NCBI GenBank assembly: GCA_002633005.1
Contig: NMRA01000067.1
Coordinates: 315,025-379,024 of the forward strand
Direction of reading: 5' to 3'
Source of the DNA: Phoronis australis
Lineage: Eukaryota > Phoronida > Phoronidae
Length of the DNA stretch: 64,000 bases
The translations under genes were made by a program, and so were the position numbers. Position 1 is the stretch's first letter; the number at the start of each line of letters is the position of its first letter. Below are positions 1-12,100 of this stretch, in pieces. The notes under the pieces were generated by a model. The model was not told the origin of the DNA. It ran no database searches and saw only the letters and a program-made list of their open reading frames with translations.

Positions 1-1310
1 TACGATCTTCGACTGAAGAAATAAGGATATGCCAGGTCTTCTCAATGCCAGAGATCACTTGTAAACTGTACAAGGAACATGATAAAACAAATAACATAAC
101 GGTAATTGACCTAAATCAGAACTTTTCCAGTTGAAAGAAAGAAGGATTTAATTGCGTTTTAATTAACTTACAAATTCACGTGACTGTCACGTGACTGTCG
201 TTGTTACTTGTCTAGGACTACTGGACTTTAAACGTGCAATCAAGAAGTTAGTTTACTCGCTGTATTCTCTTTGGTGCAACCGCCAGAGTATGAACTTTGT
301 GTTGTAGTTTGGTTTTCAAATAAGCCTCAACACAGTTAAATCAGCATCAGTTTTTTTTGAACTCTCGGTACCGGGAATTTCCGTATCTGCTCCCTGATCG
401 GTTTTACGGAAATCTGGAAAAAAATAAGGCCAAGCGAAAGCAATAGGCCTAAGTGCTTTTTTCGTAAACGGATTGGCAGTTATACCGAAAGTGCTGTGGA
501 AACTTATAAGGCAGCTGCTTGTGGGACTAACCAATCTGAAAGGTATTTTTTCTTGGATGAGCTGTTTTGTGAACAAAGAAGAGACACTGCAAAAGTTGTG
601 TATCTATCAAAGATGCGATGTCGCGCATTTGTCATGCATTCACGAGATGTGTAGTTTGTCCATCTGGGGGTCACATGCAACGGAACGCGGCAAAATAGCA
701 AAAGTGGTCTTACAGAAACCTGCAGCCCCTGAAGCTCTGAAGTAATTATCTTAACAAATTTCACTCTTTCTGTTGTCCTTTGGGTGGAGGCATTGCTTGA
801 ATCTGGGATGAAGTCTGCGCTGATCGAGTTCGCCGCGTAGGCGCAAGAATCTCGCAAGGGAAGCAAGTGTGATCACGTGCTGCGTTTGGAGCACGTCGTG
901 ACGATATCTCGCCAAGTGTGGCGTGATCTTGCGCGTTCGCCAAGTTCTCGCGTCCACGGAACGAGTGAGACAGAAAATTACGCTCCTGGTGAGTGCACTT
1001 TCGAGGCATATACGGAAATTCCCAGGACACGTGTACCCAGATGTGGATAACAATTACGATCGGATGTGCTTGTGATTACAGTTAAATGTTTACCTTTCAT
1101 AGTTATTTTGTCATTTTTTATAAGAATGTACATATTGTTTTAAAAATATGAGAGAGTTATTACGTATACATTATTTTGTTTTATGGGATACCATAAATGC
1201 ACATAACTACAAGAGGTTGTGTATTAGTATCCATACAAGATCAACATGGACTTATTTGTGTATATATTTATGTTCCAATAAAAATGCGGTTGTTTAATCC
1301 TTTCTTATCA
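1..1310. other. Unassigned stretch; no gene supported
   Basis: No open frame here has recognisable domains or splice-compatible structure. Positions 180-200 hold two adjacent CACGTGAC motifs (E-box-like). Positions about 780-1050 are relatively CpG-rich and end in a good splice-donor-like CTG|GTGAGT near 996, so an upstream or non-coding first exon is possible. An AATAAA lies at 1277-1282. None of this is enough to call a gene. Confidence 0.4.
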
Positions 1311-1795
1311 TAAGACCTCTTCATACTGACTTAACCCCGGTCTGAGCGGAGCGTCGACGTAAACTGCGATGTTAACAAAACCGTTGATACCGGCTTAGTA
1401 AACCGCAAGTGACGCTGCTGTCATCGAAGTAATCGCAAGGTAGCGCTGCACGCTAAGATTTTTTCTAATGTGACAATTTGGGAACATGTACATGTGTTAA
1501 TTGACATAAAGCTTATTTTTAATTCGATTGGTGATTATTAGAGCAAAATATATGCAACTATTAGCGACGACACTACCCTTTAATTGTTGACTATAACAGT
1601 GGCACCTGGCGATAACTTCGATAGGACCGAAGTTGACCACTCATACTGTACCGCAACGTCGACGCTCCGCTGTTAAATCCACCTGTTTAGTGTGAAGTTA
1701 ACTGACGCTGTTAACTTCGATCCAGGACCGAAGTTAAGCGCTCATACTGACCGCAACTCCCCAAAACGCTTCGATGTTAGTATGAAAGGTCCTAA
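1311..1795. mobile_element. Putative MITE-like element with imperfect terminal inverted repeats
   Basis: The left edge reads GACCTCTTCATACTGACTTA and the reverse complement of the right edge reads GACCTTTCATACTAACATCG, so the ends are imperfect inverted repeats. Inside, AGCGGAGCGTCGACGT (about 1347-1362) is matched by its reverse complement at about 1652-1667. A motif of the form AACTTCG-n-AGGACCGAAGTT followed by CTCATACTG-ACCGCAAC occurs twice (about 1613-1655 and 1709-1755). There is no coding capacity. Target-site duplication is not clear, so the class is unassigned. Confidence 0.45.
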
Positions 1796-3674
1796 AGTGT
1801 TTTATTACCTGTAACCCGCAAGCCATTCCTATGATATTCCATACTAGACAGACCCAAGTAGTAGGAATTTTTCTAACCCCATGCGCAGAAAAATCTAATT
1901 AAATTAGTATATCATGCTGCATGTGAATCCATGTTTCGCTATTGTATGTGTTGTGTATATTTGGGAGGGGGGGGGGGGGCGNCCAATAAATGAATTATAA
2001 AAATTTTTGAACAAACGCGGGGTTTCAGATGGTTGATAAAAATACAACGTTTATTTTCATAGAGCTAGAGACATTTGTTCTCACCAGACTGAATCACATG
2101 CACATATAGGGACCCTGAGTCTTAATTTTTAAAGCTGTACTTGACAGTAAGTAGAATGGCTCCCCTTAGTAACTATTAATTGGTTTTCAGAGCTCACCCT
2201 CTGACGTCAAGAGGCCGCGTGAGGGTGTTTCCAGAGGGTGTGTGAACCAGACAATAAAAACTGCAAAACGGAAAACAATGACGTCACTTAAATTACCACT
2301 TCTTCATTAAGCTCTACGCCATAAGTTTCTGCCGGTGAGAAGCGTATGTTACTCGTAAAAATACTTGATCATTCAGCGTTGCTGGGTACAATTAAATGAC
2401 ATGCATAACCATTGGGCGCAACAATCCGGCAAAGATTACGCTCGCTGACCTGGCACAATGTGAAAACGCAGTGACGTCGTATTTTCTTTCCAGTGAACGT
2501 ACGAATGGCAAACCAATGGAACGTATCAATACTAGACAGTATACCACCTTATACCACCTTCTCATCTGGTCCGTTTAGAGACGGTGGCTATCTCATAGGG
2601 CTGCTACACGCTGGAAGTTTTTTTGCGAATTATGCCTCACCCTGATTAAACCATCACCTTGCTTTAAGTGCCTTTTGCGCAGGCACAAGGAGGCGCCTTA
2701 GAAGGCCGTTGATGTCTTTAACTCTTCCGGATAGATCTTAGGGAGAAGTTTAATGAGTGACTACAGAAAACACAACGCGGGATTGAGCACACTCCATTGT
2801 AATATTTTTAGTGGGCAATCATTTCCTAGTTCTGCACAGCATTTCGTCACCTTGTTGGCGACTTTGGTTGTTGTTTCTTTTTTACATGTGTTCACTTACT
2901 GATTCACTGCTACATGTACTTTTCCCTTGTTACGCAATTTCTATAACTAGACGGGGAAAACCGTAATTAAAAACACCGTCAAGTCACATTTGACGTGACA
3001 ATTGTCTAATCGAAAAACCAATTATAGTTTTAGGCTCGAAAATTACGTGATGACCTCTTATTGGGCATGGTTTACGGTAACTGATACCTAGGGTGTAATG
3101 CGAGACATCGCGGGGGTTGGATTTGTGGTTTAGTAGATGTTAAAATTAGCTTAGCAACTGAAAATCCGCGCCCTAATTAGTGTCAATGGAACAAGAACAA
3201 AAATCCTACCATTTCCCCTCAGTTGAAAGGATACCAAACCCGGTTTTGGCCTATTAACAGACATTAAAAATGACGTTCCCATCTGGCCCTCTGAAACAAA
3301 ATATGCTTTGTAACCCTCAACATACTTGTAGCAAAATTTGAAAATTCCTTAGAAAATCTGCTAAACAGGCAAGCGTGACCTACGCTTTTAGGCCTACACG
3401 GCAACTGCAGGGAAAGACCACCTACCATGTACCATAATAAACTATCTGTGACAAGAAAATATCTGAATTTTTAGTTGACTCCTGCTTTTATCACTCAGGA
3501 CCACAATGGTGCATATTGTAAGGTGGCAGAACCAGGATTGCTTGAAATCACCAAAACTGGGTTTGGTATCCTTTCAACATTAAAATCGACCGTAAAGAGA
3601 CAAAATACATACCCGGACAGAAACTGCTGGTGAGATGTGAATTTTAATTGCGACTTGGTGAATCACTTAGAAAC
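1796..3674. other. Gene-free stretch
   Basis: I see only short open frames without family features. A G-run ends in an assembly gap (n at 1982). A tgacgtca-type motif and repeats of tgagggtg lie near 2190-2240. No coding or RNA gene is supported. Confidence 0.4.
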
Positions 3675-3684
3675 TCATAGTGAA

Positions 3685-3760
3685 ATCGTGGTGGTGTAGT
3701 GGTTAAGCACGCGCGCTCTATCCGCCAGGTCGTGAGTTCGAGTCTGTGATATACACGGTT
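3685..3760 (+). repeat. tRNA-derived SINE head
   Basis: The stretch has an A-box-like TGGTGTAGTGGTTAAGCA and a B-box-like GAGTTCGAGTC at tRNA-like spacing. It does not fold into a clean cloverleaf with an acceptor stem, so it is better read as a tRNA-derived SINE than as a functional tRNA. It is followed by a pyrimidine-rich tail. Confidence 0.45.
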
Positions 3761-3879
3761 TTTCCTGTTTGACACGTTCTCCGTGTTTTTTCTTTTTTCT
3801 TTGTCTTTTTTTCTTGGATAATACTTCGGGAATCAAGGAAAATGTTTGATTTTTAGAGGAAAAAACAGAAAAATTTCCT

Positions 3880-4165
3880 GGGCGACCTCCCCCCATTCGG
3901 TGCTATACGCATCTACGCGAATGCTTACCCGGACAAAATGTTGGGCCCCCCTTGTGATATCCTAGATCCGCCACTGGGGGGGAGAGGCTCGAATTTCTGA
4001 CGAAAAAAACGGGGAACCACCTTCAGAACTGTGAACTGTGCGTCTGCGCCTTTTGGTGGACTTTGTCTCGTTTTCTGGGACAATTTGTTTCTCTGTGGCG
4101 GACCTTTTTGCCCACTTCGCCAAATGGGGGGAGCCCCCGAGCCCCCTCTGGGTGCGCGCATGCCA
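3880..4165. repeat. Degenerate GC-rich interspersed repeat with GGCGGATCTAG-type end
   Basis: Contains CTAGATCCGCCACTGGGGGG (3963-3982) and further runs of G/C such as ATGGGGGGAGCCCCCGAGCC. The same end motif in related form (GGGGCGGATCCA) recurs at 57244 in a TRDMT1 intron. Such ends are typical of non-autonomous DNA-transposon remnants in many animal genomes. The overlapping open frames are repeat-derived and not genes. Confidence 0.4.
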
Positions 4166-4199
4166 CCAACCCACTTTTATCCTCACCTCAGCACGCTAA

Positions 4200-5440
4200 T
4201 ATCGGACCAGACACAGGCTAAACTGAGGACAATATCGCACACTAGTCGTGTTGAAGAATACGTGCTACGCCATAGCTTACATAGGGCTAGGTAACTCAAA
4301 AATGGAAACCGGAATAAAGCGACTGTTGCTGCATCCACCACTAGCACACTTGCTAACGGCACATAATGGGCGTAATTTAACACCCCAGGAGTGCCAGTTC
4401 CTCCGCTGTAATCGAGGAGTCATATTACCTAACTTGCCTTAAAATTCCATTGAAAGTTGGTTTTACGTCGTGAGGAATATAAAGCTGCTCCCGAGGAGCA
4501 TTTTGTCATTCGTCCACCAAGCAATAGAGGAACCTTAAAACGTCAGCCAATTACTTTTACTGTCGTCAGTTGGAAATCACTTTTGGAGTGACAGTCTGGT
4601 AAGTTATCTCATCACTTTAGCTTAAAAAACCTTGTACCGGGATCTGTTTAATTTCATTAACATGCTTCAACTTAAGACTTTAAAAAAACAGAAATTTTGT
4701 CTTACGCTTTCATTTCACAATTGTTGAAAAAGTTTAGCCAAGTTATTATAAGCAAATCACAGACTAGAAATAATACACAGAAAATAATCACTTCAGTAAC
4801 TAGCAGTTACGTGCACATTCTCAGGGTCTTCGCACTTTTGCTCAAGAGAGATTCAATTAATTTCAGAAATAGTTGTGTGTAGCGTAAGACCAAATTTCTG
4901 ACTTACCTCTTTTAAAAGTGACTTCACGAGGCTTACGTTTAGCAGTGCAGTTTAAACGTCAAGAGCTTTGTATGGACTATGCCGACCTGCCGTGATCATT
5001 CGAAAAACTTCGAGATTCCGAGAGGGATCCAATCCGTCGATTAGTCAAAAACTGACGCTTAAAACCAGTCGAAAGTCATCACCGATGTCAATCTATTTTT
5101 GTATGCATACTGATGAGAATAATCCAAAATTTACCCGGCTCAGTTTGGCATTCCTGGATACGCACAACAGTTAAAAGCTCGATTTCATAAGCAAATGCCT
5201 GGTTGGACTTTTCATGAGGCGCCCAACAACGAAACAACCGATGAGGTCGCCGCCTAGTAGACTTAGTTAATTTTGACTGGAAGTCAGTTTTGTTAGGAAA
5301 ATGCGGAGCTATTAAACAGCACAACATATCTTGCTCTCAATAGATCTGTTCAACGTTACCGTATCTACGAGAAATCTAATCTAACAAAAATAACAACCAA
5401 GAACAGTTTTACGGCCATAACACCGATTGTGTTTTTTAAA
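4200..5440. other. Gene-free stretch
   Basis: No coding, RNA or repeat feature could be supported here. The open frames are short, lack domains and lack splice-consistent extensions. Confidence 0.4.
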
Positions 5441-5450
5441 GACTTCAGAA

Positions 5451-5486
5451 AAAGCACAGTTTCGATTCTCAGACCTCTGCACCACA
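5451..5486 (-). pseudogene. Fragment of a tRNA-iMet-like sequence
   Basis: About 35 nt resemble the T-arm and variable region of the intact initiator tRNA genes nearby (the TTTCGAT-TCTC-GACCTCTG pattern). The anticodon arm and 5' half are missing. It sits 90 bp before the intact gene at 5573-5643. Confidence 0.4.
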
Positions 5487-5572
5487 ATGTTTGATGGTCA
5501 TTAAATACAAGTTCGACCTCTACGAAAACAACAGTTACTAGGAAACATACAGAATAATCGAAAAAAATAGTT

Positions 5573-5643
5573 AGCAGAGCAAGGTTTCGATCCTCGGACC
5601 TCTGGGTTATGGGCCCAGCACGCTTCCACTGCGCCACTCTGCT
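5573..5643 (-). tRNA. Initiator tRNA-Met (CAU)
   Basis: Read on the minus strand, the 71-nt sequence starts AGCAGAGTGGCGCAGTGGAA and ends CTTGCTCTGCT. The 7-bp acceptor stem AGCAGAG/CTCTGCT is perfect and begins with A1:U72, the eukaryotic initiator signature. The anticodon stem carries the three G:C pairs (GGGCCCATAACCC) with anticodon CAT. The T-loop is ATCGAAA instead of TTC, also typical of initiators. A pol III terminator (seven T on the minus strand) lies at 5561-5567. CCA is not encoded. Two further identical-core copies lie at 7154 and 9146. Confidence 0.95.
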
Positions 5644-5748
5644 ACTGTGTAAAAAGAGTTATGAAAACAACAATCAGTCAACTTGGTAATTTACAAATGC
5701 ATGAAGGACATCTTTAGCAGAACACACCAAAACATTAACAAAGCCTTT

Positions 5749-5812
5749 AGCAGAGTAAGGTTTCGAAACTTAGACCTCTGAGTTATGCGCCCAGCACGCA
5801 CGCTTCCGCTTC
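5749..5812 (-). pseudogene. Decayed tRNA-iMet pseudogene
   Basis: The 3' half of the initiator tRNA is recognisable, including the CAT anticodon context (TTATGCGCCCAG on plus). The acceptor stem partner is gone, the D-arm is disrupted by a CACG duplication, and several T-stem bases are changed. It lies 106 bp right of an intact copy. Confidence 0.6.
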
Positions 5813-6884
5813 CCAATAATTTTCTGTGCACCACTATTTAAACCCACGTTGTTCTAACATAAAAGTTGGTCTAAATAAATGTGTATGTGTCTAACGTTGA
5901 CATTCAATATCGTTACAGCGCTGTTTGAAGAGGATGATAATGCGACCTCGTTATTAGACACTTGCGAGCACCAAACAATTCAAAATGGACATGAAAATAT
6001 AATATTCTTAACAACGAGTCGACCTTACAGAATCACGCCGTCTCACGACAAAGATTAGCATAACTATTTCAGGGGATTTCAAAAGCAGAGCGTAATCCAA
6101 TATTTTATCATTTTTGTTAATCTTTGCGCATTCTTGGTCGTTCTTTCAAATTGTCCCGTGGCCGAAATACTGCGTACCGTTCTCCTCAAACGTACCAGGA
6201 ATTTAGGAAATCTATTAATATGAAAAAGTTTTAGATTGCCATCCTAATGACGTCATAGCATTCTTGTTTCCTTCTGAGTGATAGGGGCAAAGATTTTATA
6301 GATACCTAAGATCTCCGACTTATGACCTAAATAGTCACAGCGTTACAAGCAGCGCCACCTTCTGGAAGGCCATCTTGGGATATAGTATCTTTGATAGGGG
6401 TTTATCGTAGGGTCAAATGATTTCAGCCACATTCTAGCCATCAAAAATCTTGACAATTGCTTTCGATGCTTGTTCTGTAGGCGTTTTTAGCCTTATTTAT
6501 TTCTTCAAGGGTAAATTTATAGTCGAAATATGTAGACCTTAGCTTCTTAGGTGTCATCCATTTCTAAAAAAAAATAATTTCAGTTTTTAACCATTATTTA
6601 CTAAACCTTATAATTAGTCTACCAAATTATTAAACATTTCTTGTAAGATTATACCCATTCCTTAAAATAACATCACGTCATCAACAAACAACAAAATATA
6701 CTAAGAATTACATTCCAATGATTGGAAATTAATGTCCTTTACAAGATATGTTTCAAAACTAATAAAAAAATTAAGTTCTGATAATTGATAACTTTAATTC
6801 TTTCACTCCCGGTGTGCACAAAGTAGTCAGTGATATGTCCACACTTATATTATATCTAACACATTCCGTCATGCTTTCATGCAT

Positions 6885-8470
6885 ATTCTCTTATACTTTA
6901 TACATTTCCTACAAAATGTTTGAAGCCAACTCTTCACACAGTCAACTGGACATTTTTTTTCGTACTCCACAGCTGTAGAGTCGTCTTCTGGAATTGTCAT
7001 ATATTTATCTAACGAACGTATTCAAGTTACAGTTGTTGAGTATTGCTGCTTGACTTGCAGTATGACAATACATTCAGGCGAAATATCTAAGCGATTCCAT
7101 AAATCTTTTGAGAAAAACGTCCACATCAACAAAATTATATTAAAAAAAATGTTAGCAGAGCAAGGTTTCGATCCTCGGACCTCTGGGTTATGGGCCCAGC
7201 ACGCTTCCACTGCGCCACTCTGCTGGCGACGGCTAAACTGGTTGAATTGTATGTATTGTGTTTAGCATCAATGGCTGATGCAATACTCGGCGTGCCCTGT
7301 TTTCATAGTATTGACCACGCAATGGACTATCTGTGGCACGTGATAAAAGGTCTGACGCCGTAGTTAAGGCCAGCGCAGACAGATATCCAGGAGATGAGCT
7401 GACTGCCTCCAGTGAAGTTTACCTCACAAAATTCTGTGGCCATTGGTTGAGAATGGCAACACTAAAAGCCGCGAAAAGAAATATTAAATGTCAGTCACCG
7501 CCCCAGATTTTAGCGAATGCCAGGCAGACAACGGCAATTAAGAATTAACGCTTTGTAACTTATTTCTAAGAACACCAATAGTCTATCCCTTGCAACTATT
7601 TTGCGTTTTCAGAAGTAAAACCGATAATGTCGCCTGTCGCCCTCAGCTCATAGCCATCTGCCTGCGGTGGCCCTAAGATTTTCAGTGCATATGTTTGACA
7701 CAAGATCGCGAGGTCAGGTCACATATGCGGCGGGTTTCTTTCCCCTGAACGAAACCCGCACGTGACCTGACCTCGCAAAGTAGGAGCTAAGGCGGGCTAC
7801 AAGGTTTTCCGAAAGAAAACAAAAAAGATTAAGATAAAAGTGTCACCTCTCAAACAGAAATCCCATAATACCCTAAAATTGCAGTTAGCAATTTTTCCAA
7901 AGTTCCCATCTTCAAGTACTAACCCGGCACCAATACCGACTTAAAGAGTTATCACCACGCATTTTCTTAATTTTTGAGGTTTCAGTTAGCTAATATGAAA
8001 CGAGTACCATAAAATCTAACTAAATAAGCACTTTTTATGCCAAATAAGTTCGGATTTTTAAATTTGAATAAAAACTAGTTATCTTTTCCAAGTTTCCGAG
8101 TAAAAATTGGGGGCCGGCTATAGCCCCCCAGCCCGCTTATATGGTGCGCCGCCCATGAAAAGCAATTACGGCGGAGACGGTCTTCCACTCAATGAGATAG
8201 TATACATATATTGCCCATTGCTTCCACCCATTACCGTGACGTTCAACCCCGATAACAGAAAAGGATTTAAAAAATGACTTGTTTATTAGCAACAGCTACA
8301 CTAAAGGTTATTAAATCTCTTAAGGTGTATTAATAAAGTTCTTTTTGAGACATAAAGTCTCTTTAAGAGCAACGAAGAGCACTTATGTTCAAGTGGAACC
8401 ATGTCACGTGGTAGAGCCGGCTATCCTTCTGGAAATCTTGCAGAGGACGTGACTTACAACTGGAAACCTA
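6885..8470. repeat. Left copy of a diverged tandem segmental duplication
   Basis: This block matches, in order and orientation, the block at about 8585-11050. Shared landmarks are the segment before the tRNA with AATCTTTTGAGAAAAAC, the tRNA itself, the ATCAATGGCTGATGCAAT segment, CCATCTGCCTGCGGTGGCC (7650), CCATCTTCAAGTACTAACC (7908) and ATGTTCAAGTGGAACCATGT (8385). Divergence is substantial outside the tRNA, so the duplication is old. This copy lacks the LINE present in its partner and serves as the empty site. Confidence 0.7.
7154..7224 (-). tRNA. Initiator tRNA-Met (CAU), second copy
   Basis: The 71-nt sequence is identical to the gene at 5573-5643 over its whole length: same acceptor stem, CAT anticodon, GGG/CCC anticodon-stem pairs and ATCGAAA T-loop. 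A run of eight T on the minus strand (7142-7149) provides a pol III terminator. The flanks are diverged from the partner block around 9146-9216 while the tRNA is unchanged, which points to selection or gene conversion on the tRNA. Confidence 0.95.
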
Positions 8471-9145
8471 AGTTCACTTTCGTGTACACAAAATAATCTG
8501 GAGTCCATTTCCACACTTATTGGCGGTGTACCACAGGGGGGGGGGCACTTTTTTCAGTGCTAACACATGACGTTACGCTATCATGGAATATTTTGTACAT
8601 TTTCCTACATAACATTTGAAGCCGACTCTCCACACCGCCAAGTGGACAGTTTTTCGTACTCCACAAATTAGCGGTAATGTGTGCAAATATTTATCTAAAA
8701 ACGTATTCAAAATAAAAAATGCGGATTATTATTTCTTTTCGGAAATCTGCGTTACCTACAGAACACGATATGACATCATGATTACATTCAGATCAAATAT
8801 ACAGCCTAAGCGATTTCATAAATCTTTTGAGAAAAACTTGCACATAAAATTCTTCCAATTGTTCGAATCACACCTATTCTGTTCAACTATAATCCATTGT
8901 GAAGGCTAGGTTCTGTCAGTATCAACAGATTACAATTCAGACAATTCAAGGAACGTACTTTGTTGCCGTAGGCCTACTTAATTACTTCCGTCTGGCAACT
9001 AAGCAACAGCCACAGGATTGCGTTTCCAGTTATTGAAAAAATCTTGAAATAATGAATTGATAATATTCATTTATAATCACGACTTTATGAACTATAAATT
9101 ATTCAATACGAAAACAATTCATACAAAATTACTTCAAAAATCTTT

Positions 9146-9216
9146 AGCAGAGCAAGGTTTCGATCCTCGGACCTCTGGGTTATGGGCCCAGCACGCTTCC
9201 ACTGCGCCACTCTGCT
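9146..9216 (-). tRNA. Initiator tRNA-Met (CAU), third copy
   Basis: 71 nt, identical to the two other intact copies, with all initiator hallmarks (A1:U72, three G:C pairs in the anticodon stem, ATCGAAA T-loop). The terminator is a run of five T on the minus strand (9136-9140). It lies in the right half of the segmental duplication. Confidence 0.95.
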
Positions 9217-9757
9217 GGCAACGTAAGTATAGCTAGAACTGTATGCATTGTGTTCTGCATCAATGGCTGATGCAATGCTCGGCGGTGTGGTCTGTTTTGT
9301 ATAGGCCACGCCGTAGATTATCTGTCGCACGTAAAAGCAGATCAAACGCCAAAGTAAGGGTCAGCGCAGACGCATATCAAGGAGATGAGCCGACATCCTC
9401 AAATGAAATTTACCTCACAAAGTTCAAAGGTCATTGGCTGAGAACTGCATTACATTGAAAGCCGCGAAAAGGCATCAGTTTTAAATGGTAGTCACTGTCC
9501 AGGATTTCAGAGAGTGCCTGGTAGACAACGGCAGACAAGTGCGAGAACTGACGATTTGTACCGGGAAAATCACAAGTCCCAACTGATTTGTTGTTTGACG
9601 GTCAAAGCAAACAACACCAAGCAGTCTATCCCCTGCACTAACAATTATCCTCAAATGCGTTTTCCCGCAGTAATATCGAAGTCGCCAGTCTCTGTAAAAT
9701 GAGATACACTGCTCAGCTCATAGCCATCTGTCTGCGGTGGCCACAAGATTTTTTAAT

Positions 9758-10726
9758 CCAATTTTTTGGAACGAGTGGTTTCAAAAGGGTATACGGTACG
9801 TATACGATTTAATTGACCCTGATAAGGGATATATTTATGATTATCATACCTTTTGTACACGTTTTCAGTTTTGTCCTTGTATTACTCATTTTTATGGAAT
9901 TCGAAGTTCAATACTTCGTTCTTGGAATCATCTAAGAGACAAGAGTACTATAGTCACTCCACTTTTTCCACTGAACATATTTTTCGAATCTCCTCGGAAA
10001 ATAAAGGGACTGGGAAAATCTATGAATTATTCATTTCTAAATTATATGTAAAACCTGTCGCAGAATTGAAGTGGGAGAGAGAAATTAACTTATGCGATGA
10101 TACTCAATCTTGGAAAAAATTCACTCTGTAATTTATAATTGTACTTCTGATGTCAGACTCAGATGGTTTAAATTCCGTATCAACCACAGACTTATTGGTA
10201 CAAACTCTTATTTAAAGAAAATAGGTGTTAGTGAATCGTCTTTATCTCTTTCTGTGAGCAACATGAAGAAACAATTCTACATTTGTATTGAGAATGTTCA
10301 CTTGCTCAGAAGTTTTGGGGATGTTTAAGAACATGGATGAAAAATCAGTGCAATTTCCCTCTGCAGTTAAATATGTCTTCCGCCTTGTTTGGAGACCCAG
10401 CCTGAAGATCAGAAGTTGTAAATTTAATTCTTTGCTTAGCGAAATTTCATTTATATAGACAAAGACTACAAAAGACTAAGCCCAATTTTCAGTCATTTTT
10501 ACGTGAGGTATGTGATTACTACAACCGGGTAAAAAATATTTACAATGATAAATTGGATCTTGAGAGATTCCAGGCAAGGTGATCTTTTTTGCCTAACTAG
10601 CTGTTATAGGGTCCGATAATGTTCGTAATTTGTTTGATGTACACTAAACTAGATGTCATATTGTCGCACAACTATGTACTGGTTGGTTGAGTTAATAAAT
10701 GTCTCAACTAAAAAAAAGAAAAAAAG
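9758..10726 (+). mobile_element. 5'-truncated LINE (L1/Tx1-like) fragment, inactive
   Basis: The insertion is bounded by a 12-bp target-site duplication, AGATTTTTTAAT, at 9746-9757 and 10727-10738, and ends in an A-rich tail (CTAAAAAAAAGAAAAAAAGA). Translated pieces resemble the region downstream of the reverse transcriptase in L1-type ORF2 proteins: a WNEWFQKGI-YVYDLID segment near 9770-9830 and a LRWFKFRINHRLIGTNSYLK segment near 10155-10215. The frame is broken between these pieces, and the reverse-transcriptase and endonuclease parts are absent. The complement of the target, ATT|AAAAAATCT, fits L1-type endonuclease preference. Confidence 0.8.
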
Positions 10727-11050
10727 AGATTTTTTAATGCATACGTTTGTCACATGACCGAATGAAACTGTCCAGTTGACCTGATCACATGACATGCGAA
10801 CGTACGAGACTACAGGGTTTCCCGAAACGAAAACAAAAATTAGACCATTTGCCTCAAACTAAAATCCCATAATCCACCGGCCCTTAAAATTGCAGTTAGA
10901 ATTTTTTTCCAAAATGTCCATCTTCAAGTGCTAACCACCTGACATATGAGCAATCAATTAAATAGAGCGTTATGTTCAAGTGGTATCATGTCACGTGATA
11001 GAGGCTATCCTACAAATCATGCAGAGGATAATCAGAAAGTTATCCTACCC

Positions 11051-12100
11051 AACAGAAAACATTTCGATTCTTACGGCTTTTCACATTGTGTTAAATACGT
11101 TAGAAGAGGTGACTGCCTTTTTTCGAAAGGGTGCTTCGATACTTATCTTTTTCATTAAACGAAGTGTAAATCATTGCCACAGTTAATATTTTCGCAAAAA
11201 TGACTTTTGTGAGTATACAGGATAAATAAAGTTGTAAACATTGTTTGTCTTTGTTTTCATTTTTAGCAAAGCCGGTCATTTTGAAAACAGAAGTGACGTT
11301 AATTCTACAAATTTAAAAAGCCCATAAATAACTGAAAGAATTTAAATATAAAAAATCATGACAGGCGATTGTTCTTTTAGGTACTAATGGCTGATTAACG
11401 CAACCATTTTGGGCATCAGTTCAGTTGCAAAGTAGCAAGCAAAACCCCGCAACACGTATCCCGAAAACATATTATAAACGCAATTGAACTTGAATGATCA
11501 GGCAGCCGCTAAATTAGAGAATTTTTTACATTAAACCTACCATTTTTCTGTAATAAATCGAACGACCTTTTACTGAAGAAACCATGTAGTGACGAGCAAA
11601 CAAAACTACAAAAAAAACAAAAAAAAACAGCAAAACATATTCTCCTTCCAAGTTTGAAGCCAACGTGAATATGAAAAATCCGCCATTTCTGTTCCAAATT
11701 CCAAGATGGTAAAAAGGCAAAAGCACGAACAGGATTGAGTTGCCATAACGAAGTACAATTATTTTCAAATTTGGCATGAAATTGGTCTGTATTCATACTG
11801 AAGTGTAATATATTTTGATACGAAAAGACAAGTTTTTGCACTTAAGTCACGAAAACAAAACTAAATATATTATGAGACTTCGAGGCCCGAATCCAAATTA
11901 AAGTTTTACCCTGTTCAGCATTGATAACGTCGCATAATCACGCGTCGCGATGCCATTCATTTGTTGAACTGTACACATTTTGACGTCATACAACTCAGCC
12001 CTGGCGTTAATTCGCCTGGTAGTGCAAAGCTTTGCAGACATTTCTCAGCAAATTATCTAGGAAGCAAGTCTGTGGTGCAACGTTCTACGTTGTAGGATGT
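11051..12100. other. Gene-free stretch upstream of the small secreted-peptide gene
   Basis: No supported coding region. The right end, roughly 12000-12155, may hold the 5' untranslated exon and promoter of the gene at 12407, since a donor-like CCGA|GTAAGT lies at 12155/12156. Confidence 0.35.

Larger units (their letters stand above)
8585..11050. repeat. Right copy of the tandem segmental duplication, interrupted by a LINE
   Basis: Homologous to 6885-8470 in the same order. It carries a tRNA-iMet at 9146-9216 and the CCATCTGTCTGCGGTGGCC landmark at 9723. Homology resumes at 10739 after a LINE insertion, with CCATCTTCAAGTGCTAACC near 10918 and ATGTTCAAGTGGTATCATGT near 10972. The short open frames in this block are duplicates of those in the left block and are not convincing genes. 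Confidence 0.7.

Noticed and set aside
504-1053. Overlapping minus-strand frames of 89-120 codons at the left end
   Set aside because: They overlap each other in different frames, have no signal peptide, domain or splice structure, and coincide with a CpG-richer stretch where stops are rarer.
3685-3760. Functional tRNA gene
   Set aside because: A and B boxes are present, but no paired acceptor or anticodon stems form, so it is reported as a SINE head.
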